Source: Vespa crabro
Taxonomy: Eukaryota > Arthropoda > Insecta > Hymenoptera > Vespidae
Length of the DNA stretch: 64,000 nt
Direction: 5' to 3'
Assembly (NCBI RefSeq): GCF_910589235.1
Contig: NC_060957.1
Location: forward strand, 7,270,162-7,334,161
The stretch's first letter is position 1; every line of letters begins with the position of its first letter. Shown here in pieces: positions 35,027 to 46,429 of the stretch. Both the position numbers and the translations under genes were made by a program. Under the pieces are notes generated by a model. It worked only from the letters and a program-made list of their open reading frames with translations. It ran no database searches and had not been told where the DNA came from.

Positions 35027-35231
35027 ATCGCATAGAGCTGGTGTTAGTGTCTGGTCAGGCATCGAGGTGCGAATTTGTTCACAGGTAAGTGGTGCATCGA
35101 CGCGCGCACAGGTGCACAATACCGAACGAAGAATTTTATTTTTAATCGAGCTAGCAACGGGAGATTCGATTAACGGAAATAATGGGCAGCTCGATTCGAA
35201 GCCACGTTTTCTACTCACACCATCCTTTTCA

Positions 35232-35235
<4 letters not shown>

Positions 35236-35280
<45 letters not shown>
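35236..35280. repeat. CT array
   Basis: About 21 CT units. Confidence 0.97.
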
Positions 35281-35281
<1 letters not shown>

Positions 35282-35849
35282 ATTTTAAACTCGAAACGAT
35301 CGTTGTTCGAGAAATGTCATATTCACGTACCGTTTGTCTTGTCGTTTGTTGTTTCACAATTAATAATCTTTTTATTCTTTAAGCGTTTGTAATTCGTTCG
35401 GCAAGTTACTTGTCGGCCGTTTCTTTCCTCCTATCCGACGCAGAAGGTTTAATTAAGTCGGTAAACGATGGACTCCCGTACCATGAAGATTACTATGACC
35501 GTGCGGAAATTATACAAGATCATGATCATAGGCATATCCTACTCCGTTATACGCTCTTCAAATTCTCTATTTCGCCTTCGGGAGATTATGGGTCTCGAGT
35601 TAGAGAGTTTCTCCAAAAGCCTATACTTTATTTCTCACTGGCGATAACTTCGAAAGATTCCATGTTTTCTGTTTTGAACAACCGTCGCAAAACGGGATCC
35701 GCTTTGAACGGAAATCTCATTACATCGATACGAGTTGGATGCCTGGTAAACAGAACGATGGATTAATAGAAAGCGTATACGATTAGCGACCACCTGGGAA
35801 ATCTCTTTGCCGATAACATTTCATCAGTTCTAAAAAGAAAGAAAGGAAT
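35281..35849. other. Unique DNA with a 118-codon frame
   Basis: The plus frame 35410-35766 is not simple-sequence (LLSDAEGLIKSVNDGLPY near its start) but begins with TTG, has no recognised domain and has no splice support. I do not call it a gene. Confidence 0.45.
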
Positions 35850-35858
35850 AGGAAGAGG

Positions 35859-35908
<50 letters not shown>

Positions 35909-35955
35909 AGTAGAGGAGTACGTAACATATAAATAGATAGATAGATATATAGATA
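35850..35955. repeat. AG array and GATA cluster
   Basis: About 22 AG units, then unique DNA and five GATA-type units. Confidence 0.93.
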
Positions 35956-36077
35956 GACAAATAGAAACGTAGTAAGCGAATTGGTATGGACGTAAACAGC
36001 TTCTACGTTGACGCGATTAATTAGTAAATTATATTGCGAATCGCAAATTAAACGATACACCCTTTCGATTTGGATTC

Positions 36078-36089
36078 TCACTTTCTCTT

Positions 36090-36120
<31 letters not shown>

Positions 36121-36122
36121 TT
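36078..36122. repeat. CT array
   Basis: CT with two TTT breaks. Confidence 0.94.
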
Positions 36123-36359
36123 CAGACGTCGGCGCGTGAGGCGACTCGCCCCGTTTAAATCTAATTACGTCGGCGACAGAACTCATGGATTATGCTCGCG
36201 TGCATCGAAGTGCCGGCGCTTACAGGAATCATCTTTCCACGATCGTTCTACCATCGTCGTCCTTCTCCTTGCTCGGATTTCGAACGATCGATGACAGTTC
36301 AAGTCGGGGAAACCTTAAAGGTGCTACTATCTCTTCTTCGGCTTTTTAGCTTGTAAAAA

Positions 36360-36395
36360 TCATACACACACCGATAATGCTTATCGGTCCTTCTT
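36360..36395. promoter_or_regulatory. Palindromic GATA site
   Basis: ACCGATAA-TGC-TTATCGGT (36370-36388) is an 8-bp perfect inverted repeat with a 3-base loop that places two GATA cores back to back. It lies just upstream of T-rich DNA. Factor binding is inferred. Confidence 0.3.
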
Positions 36396-36545
36396 TTTTT
36401 CTCTTTATTTATTTTATTTCCTTTTATATTTTTTTAAACAATCAATCATCAGTTTTTGTTCCTTTTCTTTTTTTTTTATTTTTTATACATACTTTTACCA
36501 AGACCTTTAAAAAATACTTTTGAAGTCTTTACGTTATCTTACAGA

Positions 36546-36548
36546 TAG

Positions 36549-36606
<58 letters not shown>
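36546..36606. repeat. AG array
   Basis: About 26 AG units. Confidence 0.97.
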
Positions 36607-36608
<2 letters not shown>

Positions 36609-37451
36609 GAAGAGAAAAGTAACGATAGGAGATGTAATTTCCTTTCGTGGTCATTATTGACGATAAATATCATTACGTCCGATAGCACATTTCAAGAATT
36701 TATACGATTCCGTAAAAATTCACAAGTCAGTTCAATGGACTAAGGTAAAAAAGTAGAATTTTGCCATGTCATTTACGAACGAATCTAAGATTTGAGCTCT
36801 TTACCAATCATTGATTAATATTTTATATAGAATATCTTTCGTACGTTATTTCGATTATAATTTGTTTCAGCTATTAACAAATCGATATTTTTATATTTCT
36901 TTTACTGAATGCGATGAAATCAATCCGACTAAATATTCTCGACATTTGTCCATTCCATTTAAAGTGAAATTAAATGTATCGTCAATACTTCAGTCTGATA
37001 TTCGATTGTAGCGTGGCGAACTGATTTTCGAGAACGAATTAATAACATCCGTTTCAAGAATATCGCCGGTAATTAACCGGAAATCGTCGGTGAGGAATAA
37101 TCGTTGTTTGAGAAAATAAAATCAAAAATTATATGAACTTGATATATTTGTTTTTTAAATAAGTTAGATTTCATATAAAATATTTTACATTCGAAAATTA
37201 AATCGAGAGAGTATTAAACGTGGATACGTACAAATTAGAAATAATATATGTTATTAATAAATAATTGTAAATAATTATGCAACTTTAAATTTAGAAAATA
37301 TCTTGATAGATATTTATAATATATTCGGAAGACCGTAAATCGCACGCTTGATAAAAGAGGATGAAATAATAAAAAATTTGTAATTCACTAACATTATTTC
37401 CTTTATATTAGAGTTCCATAGACATTATATTCGAATTAACTTCGACGGTGT
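36607..37451. other. AT-rich, repeat-poor DNA left of the Helitron
   Basis: Contrasts with the rest of the window in lacking arrays. Part of it may be Helitron 3' flank, but no terminus was recognised. Confidence 0.55.
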
Positions 37452-37860
37452 TCAACACTTCTTTTCATACAACATTACTTTAGCGGTAGCAGGACTTTCA
37501 AACTGCTTTGCCTCTCGACTAGGAAAAAGGCAACGTATAGCATTCCATGATTACTCTTCTTTCAAAGTTATTCTTCTTATTAAAGTTGAAACCTTGATGC
37601 TTTTCGTAGGTCATCCACCAAATATCTTTCTTGTAGTTGAATAAGTTTTAATCAAAATTATACGTCTATCATTAAGACAACCATATAAAGTTTCATGAAT
37701 ATCGTAACGTGCCACCCTTAACATCAGTGTGTAATGATAATATCATTTATATTTTATTTGATTATTTCATTTTCTAAATGAATTTTCCTTAAAGTTGAGA
37801 CTTAGCTAAATCATTTTCAAGCAATCGAAAACAATAGATTCACTTTAATTCATGGGAATG
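37452..37860 (-). mobile_element. Degenerate Helitron helicase 3' fragment
   Basis: Read on the minus strand, several pieces match the C-terminal part of the Helitron Rep/helicase (PIF1-type helicase) in the correct order. At about 37860-37840 a frame reads HSHELK, like the family's PPHELKLKIG. Near 37712 comes GTLRYS, like NGTRL. Near 37590-37570 comes LIRRITL, like VLIPRITL. At 37552-37475 the frame reads HGMLYVAFFLVERQSSLKVL, closely resembling helicase motif VI HGQLYVAxSR. After a one-base frame change, 37478-37452 reads VMLYEKKC then stop, like the terminal NVVYKEVL. Stops and frame changes occur throughout. The stretch of about 60 residues expected between LIPRITL and HGQLYVA, including the TINKSQGQT motif, is missing, so this is an old, internally deleted copy. 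I could not identify the Helitron CTRR terminus or its hairpin. The motif VI and end matches are strong by eye; the more upstream matches are weaker. Confidence 0.68.
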
Positions 37861-38824
37861 TTTAGGCACATTTTCGAGATAAAATTAATATATATACAGA
37901 TATACAAACGTATAAATATACTATAATTGCTTGTTTAATAGTATAGGATAAAATACAATAATCTGTTTCAATCATGTGCATTAAAATAGTATAATGATCG
38001 TAAGGGTGACTGAGAGGGGGATGAGAAGGGAGAAAAAGCACGGCGAGTCTGCAATGGCATGACGCGTTCGTTGTGCGGTATCACGTCGGGGCTTCGTGGC
38101 TTAGAATTACAAACAAACGCGATTACGGCGCTCCCTCGAACGAGATACCTTGTTGCGAATCGATCCGTTTATCGATCGATCGATCGATCGATTGAACTGT
38201 CTCTAAAACCATAGGCCATTGGCAATATATGCGTTTCAGCTATGTATTTGTTTCGAGGATTTGCAAGAAGCCCTTTCTTTTCGTTTTTCTTTTTTTTCCC
38301 GCGCGAGACTACTTCCGATATTTTATTTTCTTTTAGATTTATTTAAATTTTCTTTTTCAAATTTATTTCAAACCGTCGATAAAAACTTTTTCTATTCCAA
38401 TTTTTCAACGTGACTAATAGCAATAATTTTTCATTATACGTCCGTTTAAATAAATGAAACGTGTCTAATTGATTTTGCATAACACATGTAGGAAATTCAT
38501 TATTCAGAAAATGTATAATTAGTTTTACCTTTTCGATAAATGTTATTTTTGAATAATTGACAAGACGCATTATATTAAATGAAAATATTAAAAATGTATA
38601 CTAATGACTTATGGCAAATTTGTCAATCGAATTGGTGGTAACGAACTTAGTTATAATTAACTCTATACAAAGTAAATTTAATAGGGAAATCTATATTTTA
38701 ATCTCTCAATTGAACATTCTTAACTGGCGAAACATTTAAAATCAATCGTGTTTTAACTGACGGAGAAAGTCGGGTATATTAACGATGTTCTAAAATAGCA
38801 AATGTGAGTAACGACGATTAAGAG

Positions 38825-38826
<2 letters not shown>
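37861..38826. other. AT-rich DNA right of the Helitron
   Basis: Includes a GC-richer block at 38030-38160 and the ATCG array. Upstream Helitron coding parts were not found here. Confidence 0.5.
38171..38192. repeat. ATCG array
   Basis: Five and a half ATCG units. The array is self-complementary and contains overlapping ATCGAT boundary-factor-type words. Confidence 0.95.

Positions 38827-38896
<70 letters not shown>
38827..38896. repeat. TA then GA compound array
   Basis: About 21 TA units join about 14 GA units. The CT-TA array at 54716-54794 is the same compound in the opposite orientation. Confidence 0.97.
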
Positions 38897-38897
<1 letters not shown>

Positions 38898-38929
38898 AAG
38901 GGAGAGAAAGGATCTCTCTTGTAAAGCAA

Positions 38930-39210
38930 GGTCGATACTCGAGGCGAGGCCGCAATCAGGACTACCTAATTATCGTTAATAGCGGAACGCTATCCGCGCC
39001 TTACGATGGACGGTTCGAATTAATCGGCGAATTACTGAAGCCGATAGCTTCATGGACTACTACGTAGAATAACACTCAAGTGTCGCAATTATAGTGGATT
39101 TACAAGGGAGCCTATAGGATAACTATAATACATAAGCAAAGTTGAAACGCGTCCGATCGGCCGTTTCATCAATTTAATTAAATCTTATCGATGGCTCTCG
39201 CGATTTTATC
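38930..39210. promoter_or_regulatory. Conserved-looking block rich in TAAT cores
   Basis: Non-repetitive sequence between two AG arrays. It carries TAATTATCGTTAAT (from 38968), AATTAATCGG, CAATTATAG and AATTTAATTAAAT, a cluster of homeodomain-type cores. This resembles developmental enhancers in form; there is no frame. Confidence 0.3.
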
Positions 39211-39257
39211 GACCACGTGGGGCGAATAGCTGCTATAGATAGAAATGAAAAAAGAAA

Positions 39258-39273
39258 TAGATAGGTAGATAGG

Positions 39274-39313
<40 letters not shown>
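39258..39313. repeat. GATAG then AG array
   Basis: GATAGGTA lead, then about 19 AG. Confidence 0.95.
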
Positions 39314-39318
<5 letters not shown>

Positions 39319-39599
39319 ATACGGTCCATCGAGCAGCATCCGGAAATATCTCAAGCTCTCTGATTCTCCTATAAGAACATTACGATCTCGCTTAACTCAC
39401 CTACGTTGCCATAATTCGTATTATCTTGCTTTTATGAAATTACTGTCTTTAAATCTCTCTTTTTCTTTCTATCTCCATATTCTTTAGTCCCGATCAAAGA
39501 TTTTTCTTTGAACATTGCAAGGCACATTGGCTATCCATTCGAACGATCGTTTGGCTCGTCCTTATCTGGCAAAGTTACTTCTATCTTGAAGTAAACTCT

Positions 39600-39940
39600 C
39601 TCGGAAAGAAGATGAGGGTGTCGTTAAAGGCAACGCAAGAATCAGGTAGACGTCGAGAAATAATGGCATGAGCTACATAAGCTTAGACAGAAACGGCCAT
39701 GCAATAGGTCCTATTAGCCGTTTTATTGGACACCCGCCGCGTATTCTTGCTACGACTTTAAGACGAACTTAGATACGCGCATGCATGTATGTAAGCCGAG
39801 AGAAAAGGAGAAAGAATAGAAGGAGAAGTAGAGACAAGAAGCATAGCACGGATTTTGCATGAATATTGTGCGGGTGTCTCGGGTCGGCACTGTTTTGACG
39901 GTCCATATATTTTTCGAGGCCTTTCGGGAGCTTGGCCAGG
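39600..39940. promoter_or_regulatory. Conserved-looking block with AATAGG palindrome and Hox-type site
   Basis: AATAGG-T-CCTATT (39703-39715) is a 13-base palindrome. TTTTATTGG (39721-39729) is a posterior-Hox-type core. The block also has GCGCATGCATGTATG and a run of complex sequence to 39940. No coding frame is seen. Confidence 0.3.
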
Positions 39941-39990
39941 CTGTTTAGAGTGTAACTTCTAAGTATAGCCGACGATCTATTTGCTTGCTT

Positions 39991-39994
39991 ACTC

Positions 39995-40029
<35 letters not shown>

Positions 40030-40034
40030 TTTTC
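39991..40034. repeat. CT array
   Basis: CTTT and CT units. Confidence 0.95.
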
Positions 40035-42678
40035 TTGCTTTCTCTTAAGATAGTTCCTATATATTCTCGAGTTGCACTCGGAACGAAATATTCGAGGCAA
40101 CGAAAATGTTGTATGCGACGACAAGGCAACGAAAGCGTCGACTTTCTAGACCGTCTTTCTTCTCTCTTAAGTCCTTCTCTATTTCTTGTTTTTCGTAAGG
40201 ACATTGATTAGTTCGTTGTTTTAAACGACCGGATTGAGAATATGTAATTTCAAGACGTTTATAGCCCTGTGATGTTTTATTATGCTTTCTTAGAATATTC
40301 GAAGTCATTTAAATTCTATCGGATGCGTAAAACGTCAAACCGATGTCGTAAATACGTACGTAATTTTCTTTATCTATCTATCTTATTCTCTCACATACTT
40401 TAGAAATCTATCGTTTTATTTTCCCTCTAATACGGCACGTCGCGTACGAAAGTAATTTCGAGTCTATCCGTCTGAATGATCCAACCTTTTCGTGCTTTTC
40501 CACCTTTAAATCGCTTTTAATTCAACCTGTTGAGTCATCCGCAAGGGAACTCTTGAGGATTCTGTCTCTTGAAAAACGTTAAGGATGTGTAATTCGTAAA
40601 TTGATTCGATGACAAAAGGCAAAGGATATCATGTTGGCGATATCGTCTTTGAGAAACGAAGATCAAGAAGAAGAAGGATGTCGTGCGTGTAATTCGAGCT
40701 TTTGATAAAGATCGTTTCGTCATACTTCCAAGAAGAAATCATTCGCAAAAGGTTCTTGAAGCTTGCTCTTTATAATAGAACTCGATGATATCTTTGGTCA
40801 GTAAATTTCTCCCTTTAAAAATGATTTTTATATATCGCGGTATGATAAATTTCTTTTTGACGAATAAAATATACGTTTTTGTATTATCGCTATAAAATTA
40901 ATGACAAACGTTTTGATATATTTGGGGGAAAAAATGTGGAATGGGAACGTTCATGTTTTTTTTTTTTTATTTTTTTTTATTTTTTGACGTACTAAAATGC
41001 GAATGTGTGGAAGAATGAAAAACACAAAAAAGAAAATAGTAGAAATAAGAGTAACACGAAAAATAGATTCAAATGTTTCATGATTTCCTCACGAAGTATA
41101 CTTTTTCGGTTTAAATTGAAGCCAGCGAGATTTGCGTTGTGTTTACCATCTGGCAGCGACAAGCCTGCGGGAGGGCTGAATTCCGGTCTCTCGCTTCCAA
41201 AGCAATATGTCCCGTTAAATGCGTTTGCGGCATGAAGGACAGCGATTCGGTTACCTATGAAATGCAGTTCGCCGAACAATTATCCCCGGCGCGGCGCTTT
41301 GTCCCACACCCGTCCGTCGTACTTCGATTCGACGTCGCTGATTCGAATCCACCCACGTGTCACTACTATTCACTGTTCGCCTCGAACCAAGAGAGATCGA
41401 AGAAAAATAGATGTACAAGGAGGGAAGCTAGAAAGGATATGAATCATCTCGCCATTATTGGCGAACATTATTTTTCTAATCGAATTCGATTATTGTAACA
41501 AATGTGCTTATAAGGACTTATTTATCTCTAACGTACAAAATTCTTCAGATTTGACAAGTTTAATTATCATCGATAATTCTGATTTCAACGAATGTAAGTA
41601 TTATTTTTTTTTTTCTTTTACTTTCATATACCCCGTTTCTCTAATACTTCTGCATTTTATTTTGCTTAAGGTAAATCAAAAGAAGAAGAAAAAAAAAACA
41701 AAAAAAAAAAGAAATTCAACGATCGTCACAGCATGTTTTCTCAATAAAGAAGAAGGAAACACTGCAGGGGTCAAGATCGAGTCATACGATAGACTAACGA
41801 ATAACGTAGCTCGGGTAAAAATCTTTTCTCGAGAGATTATCTTCTCGTATGTAGTCGCTTTTGCTTTACGGCCAAACTACGACGATCTTAATTGAGCTTC
41901 GACGGATGTAACGAAGATCGTACACGTTGAAAAGAGAGGACCTGATGCTGGATACAGCATCCGTTATCTCTTTTCGAGTGGCTCCACCTCCCACACAAAA
42001 CGATGGGGTATATAACTCGTCTATTGTTCCTGCGGGCTTAAACGAGCTATTATCATTATTCATATACGACGTGAGCGTGTCCATAAGATTCGAACGTACG
42101 AAAGGGAAGGATAAAAGAATGAGAAAAAAAAACGAACTCGAGCTTTACATCGAAATACGAATGGTTTTCTTCGAGAATTACTGACAAGATGAGACTCGAA
42201 GTTAAGATTCTTGAGAAATTCTTTTGCATCGTACCGTTACTCGTTAGCACAGTGTCTTGAAATTCTGAAGAGAGAAAGAAAAAATTTGTCAAACGGTTCT
42301 CTTGCGAGACTTTCGCACGGTCGGAAAGAAATAAATTCATCTTTGTAACTTTGATGATAAAGAAAAATATAATTTATTAAGATTAACATTATTTTCAAGT
42401 TGATAATACGATTTTCTCTTACGCGTTATACTTAATTTACTTACTTTATTTAATATTTAATAATACAATTGACTTTGTTCGGGAGTAATTAATTCTTTAA
42501 AACAAAAAAAAAAAACAAAAAAAAAAGAAATGCACGCTAATCTATTTCTAAATGAGTAAAAAAGTTTTCTAACTATTCAAACGTACCTATGAAGCGTTCG
42601 TTATAAGGAACAAGAAAAAAAGAAGTTAATTACACTCTTAAGTGAGACGGTAGTTCATTTTTCTTTCCATTCTCCTCC

Positions 42679-42681
<3 letters not shown>
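40035..42681. other. Unique DNA, GC-richer at 41100-41400
   Basis: The plus frame 41139-41498 (119 codons) reads CPVKCVCGMKDSDSVTYEMQ in its middle. The cysteine spacing recalls Kazal or LRR N-cap domains superficially, but the remaining cysteines are absent and there is no ATG. A and T runs lie at 40964, 41685 and 42500. Confidence 0.4.
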
Positions 42682-42738
<57 letters not shown>

Positions 42739-42740
42739 TT
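42682..42740. repeat. CT array
   Basis: About 27 CT units with one TTT break. Confidence 0.97.
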
Positions 42741-42859
42741 TATGATTTACGACGACAGACGAATTTCGTCTTCCGCAATATGAAGACCCTTTATCGTCAT
42801 ACGTGGACTTTAATAACGCCTTTATCCATGTTTTTCGAGTGCACGATGCTTTCAAGACA

Positions 42860-43060
42860 GAAGATCACGAATACGAGCGATTTGCCAACGTGAGAACGTT
42901 CCCCTCGGTGCGGCCTAACCGCAACATAAATGAACGCGATTACACGAATGCGGTTAACAACGCGCAGCCGCATGAAACGCGTGTCACACAGCGTGTGTAC
43001 GAGCGAGTACGCAAGCATTACATGCATGCAACCCAAAGAAAAAGTATCTGAATTTACATT
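42860..43060. promoter_or_regulatory. Block with paired RUNX-type sites and an open frame
   Basis: AACCGCA (42917-42923) and TGCGGTT (42949-42955) form an inverted pair of Runt-type sites. The same DNA is an open plus-strand frame (42749-43051) that starts after a CT tract and a CGACGACAG acceptor-like end. It reads EFRLPQYEDPLSSYVDF and has no ATG. Both readings are weak. Confidence 0.22.
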
Positions 43061-44011
43061 AGTTCTTATAACATCTATTACAAATATGATCTTATAAATA
43101 CTCCAATTCAACTTCCTTTTGTTAATATTTTCAAATATGGAATGGAATATTGTTGTATAATTAATGCGTAATAACCGTTAATATCAATTCATTCAATCTT
43201 GATGACTTTCGAACTTGTCACGAAATGCTTGATAAATAATTATTATTTATCATCGTCTCGTTAATTAAGGTCAAGAGATTTATATTTCAAATTAGATTAG
43301 AAACACGCCAGAGGAACGTTTATAATTACTTCCTGTCGCGAGAAAGAAAACACGTAACGTATGTCTCTAACGGTATACGTTTATTGACGTGAATTTCCTC
43401 TTTAATTAAAAATGTCCGTATTTTGGTAAGTAACGTCGAATTAAAAAAGAAAAAATAAATCAATCGGATAATTCACTATAATTACGCTCATTTAGTTTAT
43501 CGATTTCTTTAATTTTACTAATTATCGAGTAACTCCTTCGCATAAACAGTAATGAAAATTTCATGATAGACAGCTGATTGAATTGCAGCATCCCGAATGC
43601 ATATATACTACTCTTCGTGTTCAAGCAAAACCCACATACATGTATCCCTGTGGTCACGGATAGAGAGAATGCACCGCAGAGTTTACCAGACATAAAGGGA
43701 AAGAGAAATAGAGATAGAAGGATATATATATCCTTTATATATATATATGTATAAAGAGGGATAGCGAAGGATGGAGATAACGAAATTGACATAAGCGCAG
43801 CATGCGTTTACAGGCCATTTGCCGAATGACCGATACCGTCGCGTCGTTACGCTTCGTTTGGCACGACATACCAAATCCGAAGTCGAATGCATTTTCCGAA
43901 ATAGTATTACACTCGCATAATCGAACATTTCCTTCCGTCGTTTCATAGATATCGTGGATAAATTGAAAGACAGGCTTTATCGAGACAGTCGATTACATTG
44001 AAATCTCACGT
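43061..44011. other. AT-rich unique DNA
   Basis: No gene. The donor-like TTTTG|GTAAGT at 43424-43434 stands alone. Confidence 0.5.
43719..43752. repeat. TA array with GGATATATATATCC palindrome
   Basis: A 14-bp palindrome passes into a second TA run. Confidence 0.9.
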
Positions 44012-44099
44012 GAAAGAGTGAGAGAGAGAAAGAGAAAAAGAGAGAGAGAGAGAGAGAGAGAGACCAGAGAGAAAGAGAGAGAGAGAGAGACCAGAGAGA
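44012..44099. repeat. AG array with ACC breaks
   Basis: AG blocks twice end in GAGAGACCAGAGAGA, giving a higher-order duplication of about 35 bases. Confidence 0.94.
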
Positions 44100-44335
44100 T
44101 TAATCGAGACGACATACCACCATTCTTGATGGAGTTGCGTTTCTTTCGCTGTACACGACGTGCTTCGATTAATCACCGTACATGTTACAACATATAATCA
44201 TAATAATCAACGAACACCAACGTGTACGTCAAAGTTTTTAAAGAACTGTCGCTTTCCGACACGAGCGGACGTTTAAATCTCTTTTAGAAATCGTTCTCCT
44301 AACATTAGAGAAAATGAGAGAGACAAAGAGAGCAA

Positions 44336-44337
<2 letters not shown>

Positions 44338-44385
<48 letters not shown>

Positions 44386-44386
44386 T
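44338..44386. repeat. AG array
   Basis: About 22 AG units. Confidence 0.97.
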
Positions 44387-44768
44387 GAAGAGAGATATTT
44401 TATTTTGATTTTCACGATGTACTCATTCTTTAATAGTTATTGGTATAACTGTAAAGCCTACGTAGACCCATTTCAAATGTTGTTCATAATTAATCATCCT
44501 ACAGGTTTCATCGGACGAACGTTAGAAATAAATAAAAAAAAAAAAAAGAAATCTCGATCGATCGAACGCGACCCATACACTCTGTCGTTTAACCGGATTA
44601 TTCGCGCTTCGGGGATGAAAGGAGAGGGAGAGGGATCCAATGAAATTGCGATGAAGTTGGAAACGTGTATACGAGAATGAGAGAAAGAGAGAAAAATGGA
44701 AAGAGAAGGGTGCAAGCTGATGCCAAACTAGAGAGAAAAGAAACGAGAGTTGGGTCAGAGGTTGGATG

Positions 44769-44838
44769 AAAGAGAGAGAGAGAGAGAGAGAGACGATTTT
44801 CTCCCCCATTTCTCTCTCTCTCTCTCTCTCTCTCTCCC
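44769..44838. repeat. AG/CT head-to-head hairpin
   Basis: About 12 AG units, 20 unique bases, then about 13 CT units. The two arms are complementary and can fold into a 24-bp hairpin. Confidence 0.95.
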
Positions 44839-45095
44839 TCTCTTACGCATATGCATACACATTCTAACTCTTTCTCTGTTCATCTCACGCCACTCAACCC
44901 ACTGACAAATATCGTCCGGCGACTTTCATTTTCAGCGCACTAATTATTCACCTAACCCTGCCGCTCGTTCGTTTGTTTCTGCCGCTTTTGCAAATAAAAG
45001 CGCAGAACGAAACGTGGCCGGACGCGCGCAGCCTCCAACCACGGACGATGGTCCAACCCATGCTCGACGGAATCGCTAGTGCGAGCGAAAAAGAT

Positions 45096-45099
<4 letters not shown>

Positions 45100-45156
<57 letters not shown>

Positions 45157-45170
45157 AAGAGAGAGAGAGT
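45100..45170. repeat. AG array
   Basis: About 33 AG units. Confidence 0.97.
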
Positions 45171-46429
45171 GAATGGGCTGACTAAAAAAAGAGGAGAAAG
45201 ACCATGGGACGAAAGGGTATGGGCTTGCATTAATGACCTCCACGGTTCGATGATATTCCGCCAGCAGCTACGATCGAAATGACTATCCCTCTATCCCCCT
45301 ACCTCCACTATGTTGTAGCATGGAAACGTGAATGAAAAAGTGCTAAACGTTCGCTTTTTATCAGGATAAAAATTTACGTCAAATTAGCGTAGAACATCGG
45401 GCTATCTATCGGATGGCTTTTTGTCGATATTACAAAATATCGCTTTTCGTTTTATATTGAACAATATCGTTGAAACGATTATTTCGAGATGGACGAAAAA
45501 TAGATACTGGAAATAATAGAGATAAGAAACCACAAAGAGAATATAAAATTGGAAAAGATTGGAAATGCCTAGACGATTAGTCAAACGTCAAATTGGTGTA
45601 GTCAATTATTTTCGGTGGACATAGATTCCAAATCTCGGAGAAGGGTAGTAGGAGTGAAAGAGGGGCGAATTGCCTCTCGCAGTTCGCTCGTTAAAACCAT
45701 TGCCAATTTCTCGTCGATCCTACGAGCGGGCTTTAATTTGATTTCAGAGGGTAAACCATTGCAATTAAAAGTTAGCCCCCGCGAAAAGTCGGAAAAGATA
45801 GTAACGTCTGATTAAATGGACAGTCCGCATCCGGTCGCGAGCTATGCACCTATGTAACACTCTACGAAATGGTTCGCGAAGGTTCATGGTGTGGGAGAAA
45901 GGGAGATGGTAAAGTACCGTCGCCCTACGGAATTAATGGTCGACTGCGTTGGTGATGAGCGTTACGCTTATACGCTTAAAAGTGATAATTTTCAGACAAT
46001 ACCGAAACGTCCACTCGTTATTATTAATTGGCTACGTTGGAGATTATAAACGGTACTGTTACACTTTGCCAAATTCTTTGTTTATTTATTTATTTTTTTT
46101 TTTTTTCATATTTCATATCCCTTAAAATGTTGATTTTCGATTTCTCATAAGTATCATTATTTATACAACAAAAAAATTTGTTCAATTTTAGTTACGATCT
46201 CAAAAATAGTATCTATGCAAACATTTGCTCAAAAAAATAAAAAGAGAGAAAATGAAAGTTTAGAAAAAGATATAAAAAAAAGAGTTCTTTAGAAAAAAAG
46301 CTCTTTCCGTTTTTACTCATTATTCCACTGAAATTATCTTCTCCGTTCGCTCCTTTCGCGACGAATACGTTAATAGGAAAATGTCGAGAGCAGAGTAAAA
46401 ATAAAAAATAAAAATGTGAAAGGAAAATC
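45171..46429. other. Unique DNA
   Basis: Complex sequence at 45600-46060 with TTATTATTAATTGGC near its end. T and A runs lie at 46081 and 46240. No gene recognised. Confidence 0.5.

Noticed and set aside
35410..35766. 118-codon frame of mixed composition
   Set aside because: Starts at TTG, has no domain, and its length is expected by chance in a window of this size.
41200..41280. Kazal or LRR N-cap domain in the 41.2-kb frame
   Set aside because: Only a partial cysteine pattern matches; the required later cysteines are absent.
41325..41360. GATTCGAATCC, resembling a tRNA T-loop
   Set aside because: No matching acceptor, D or anticodon stems can be placed upstream.
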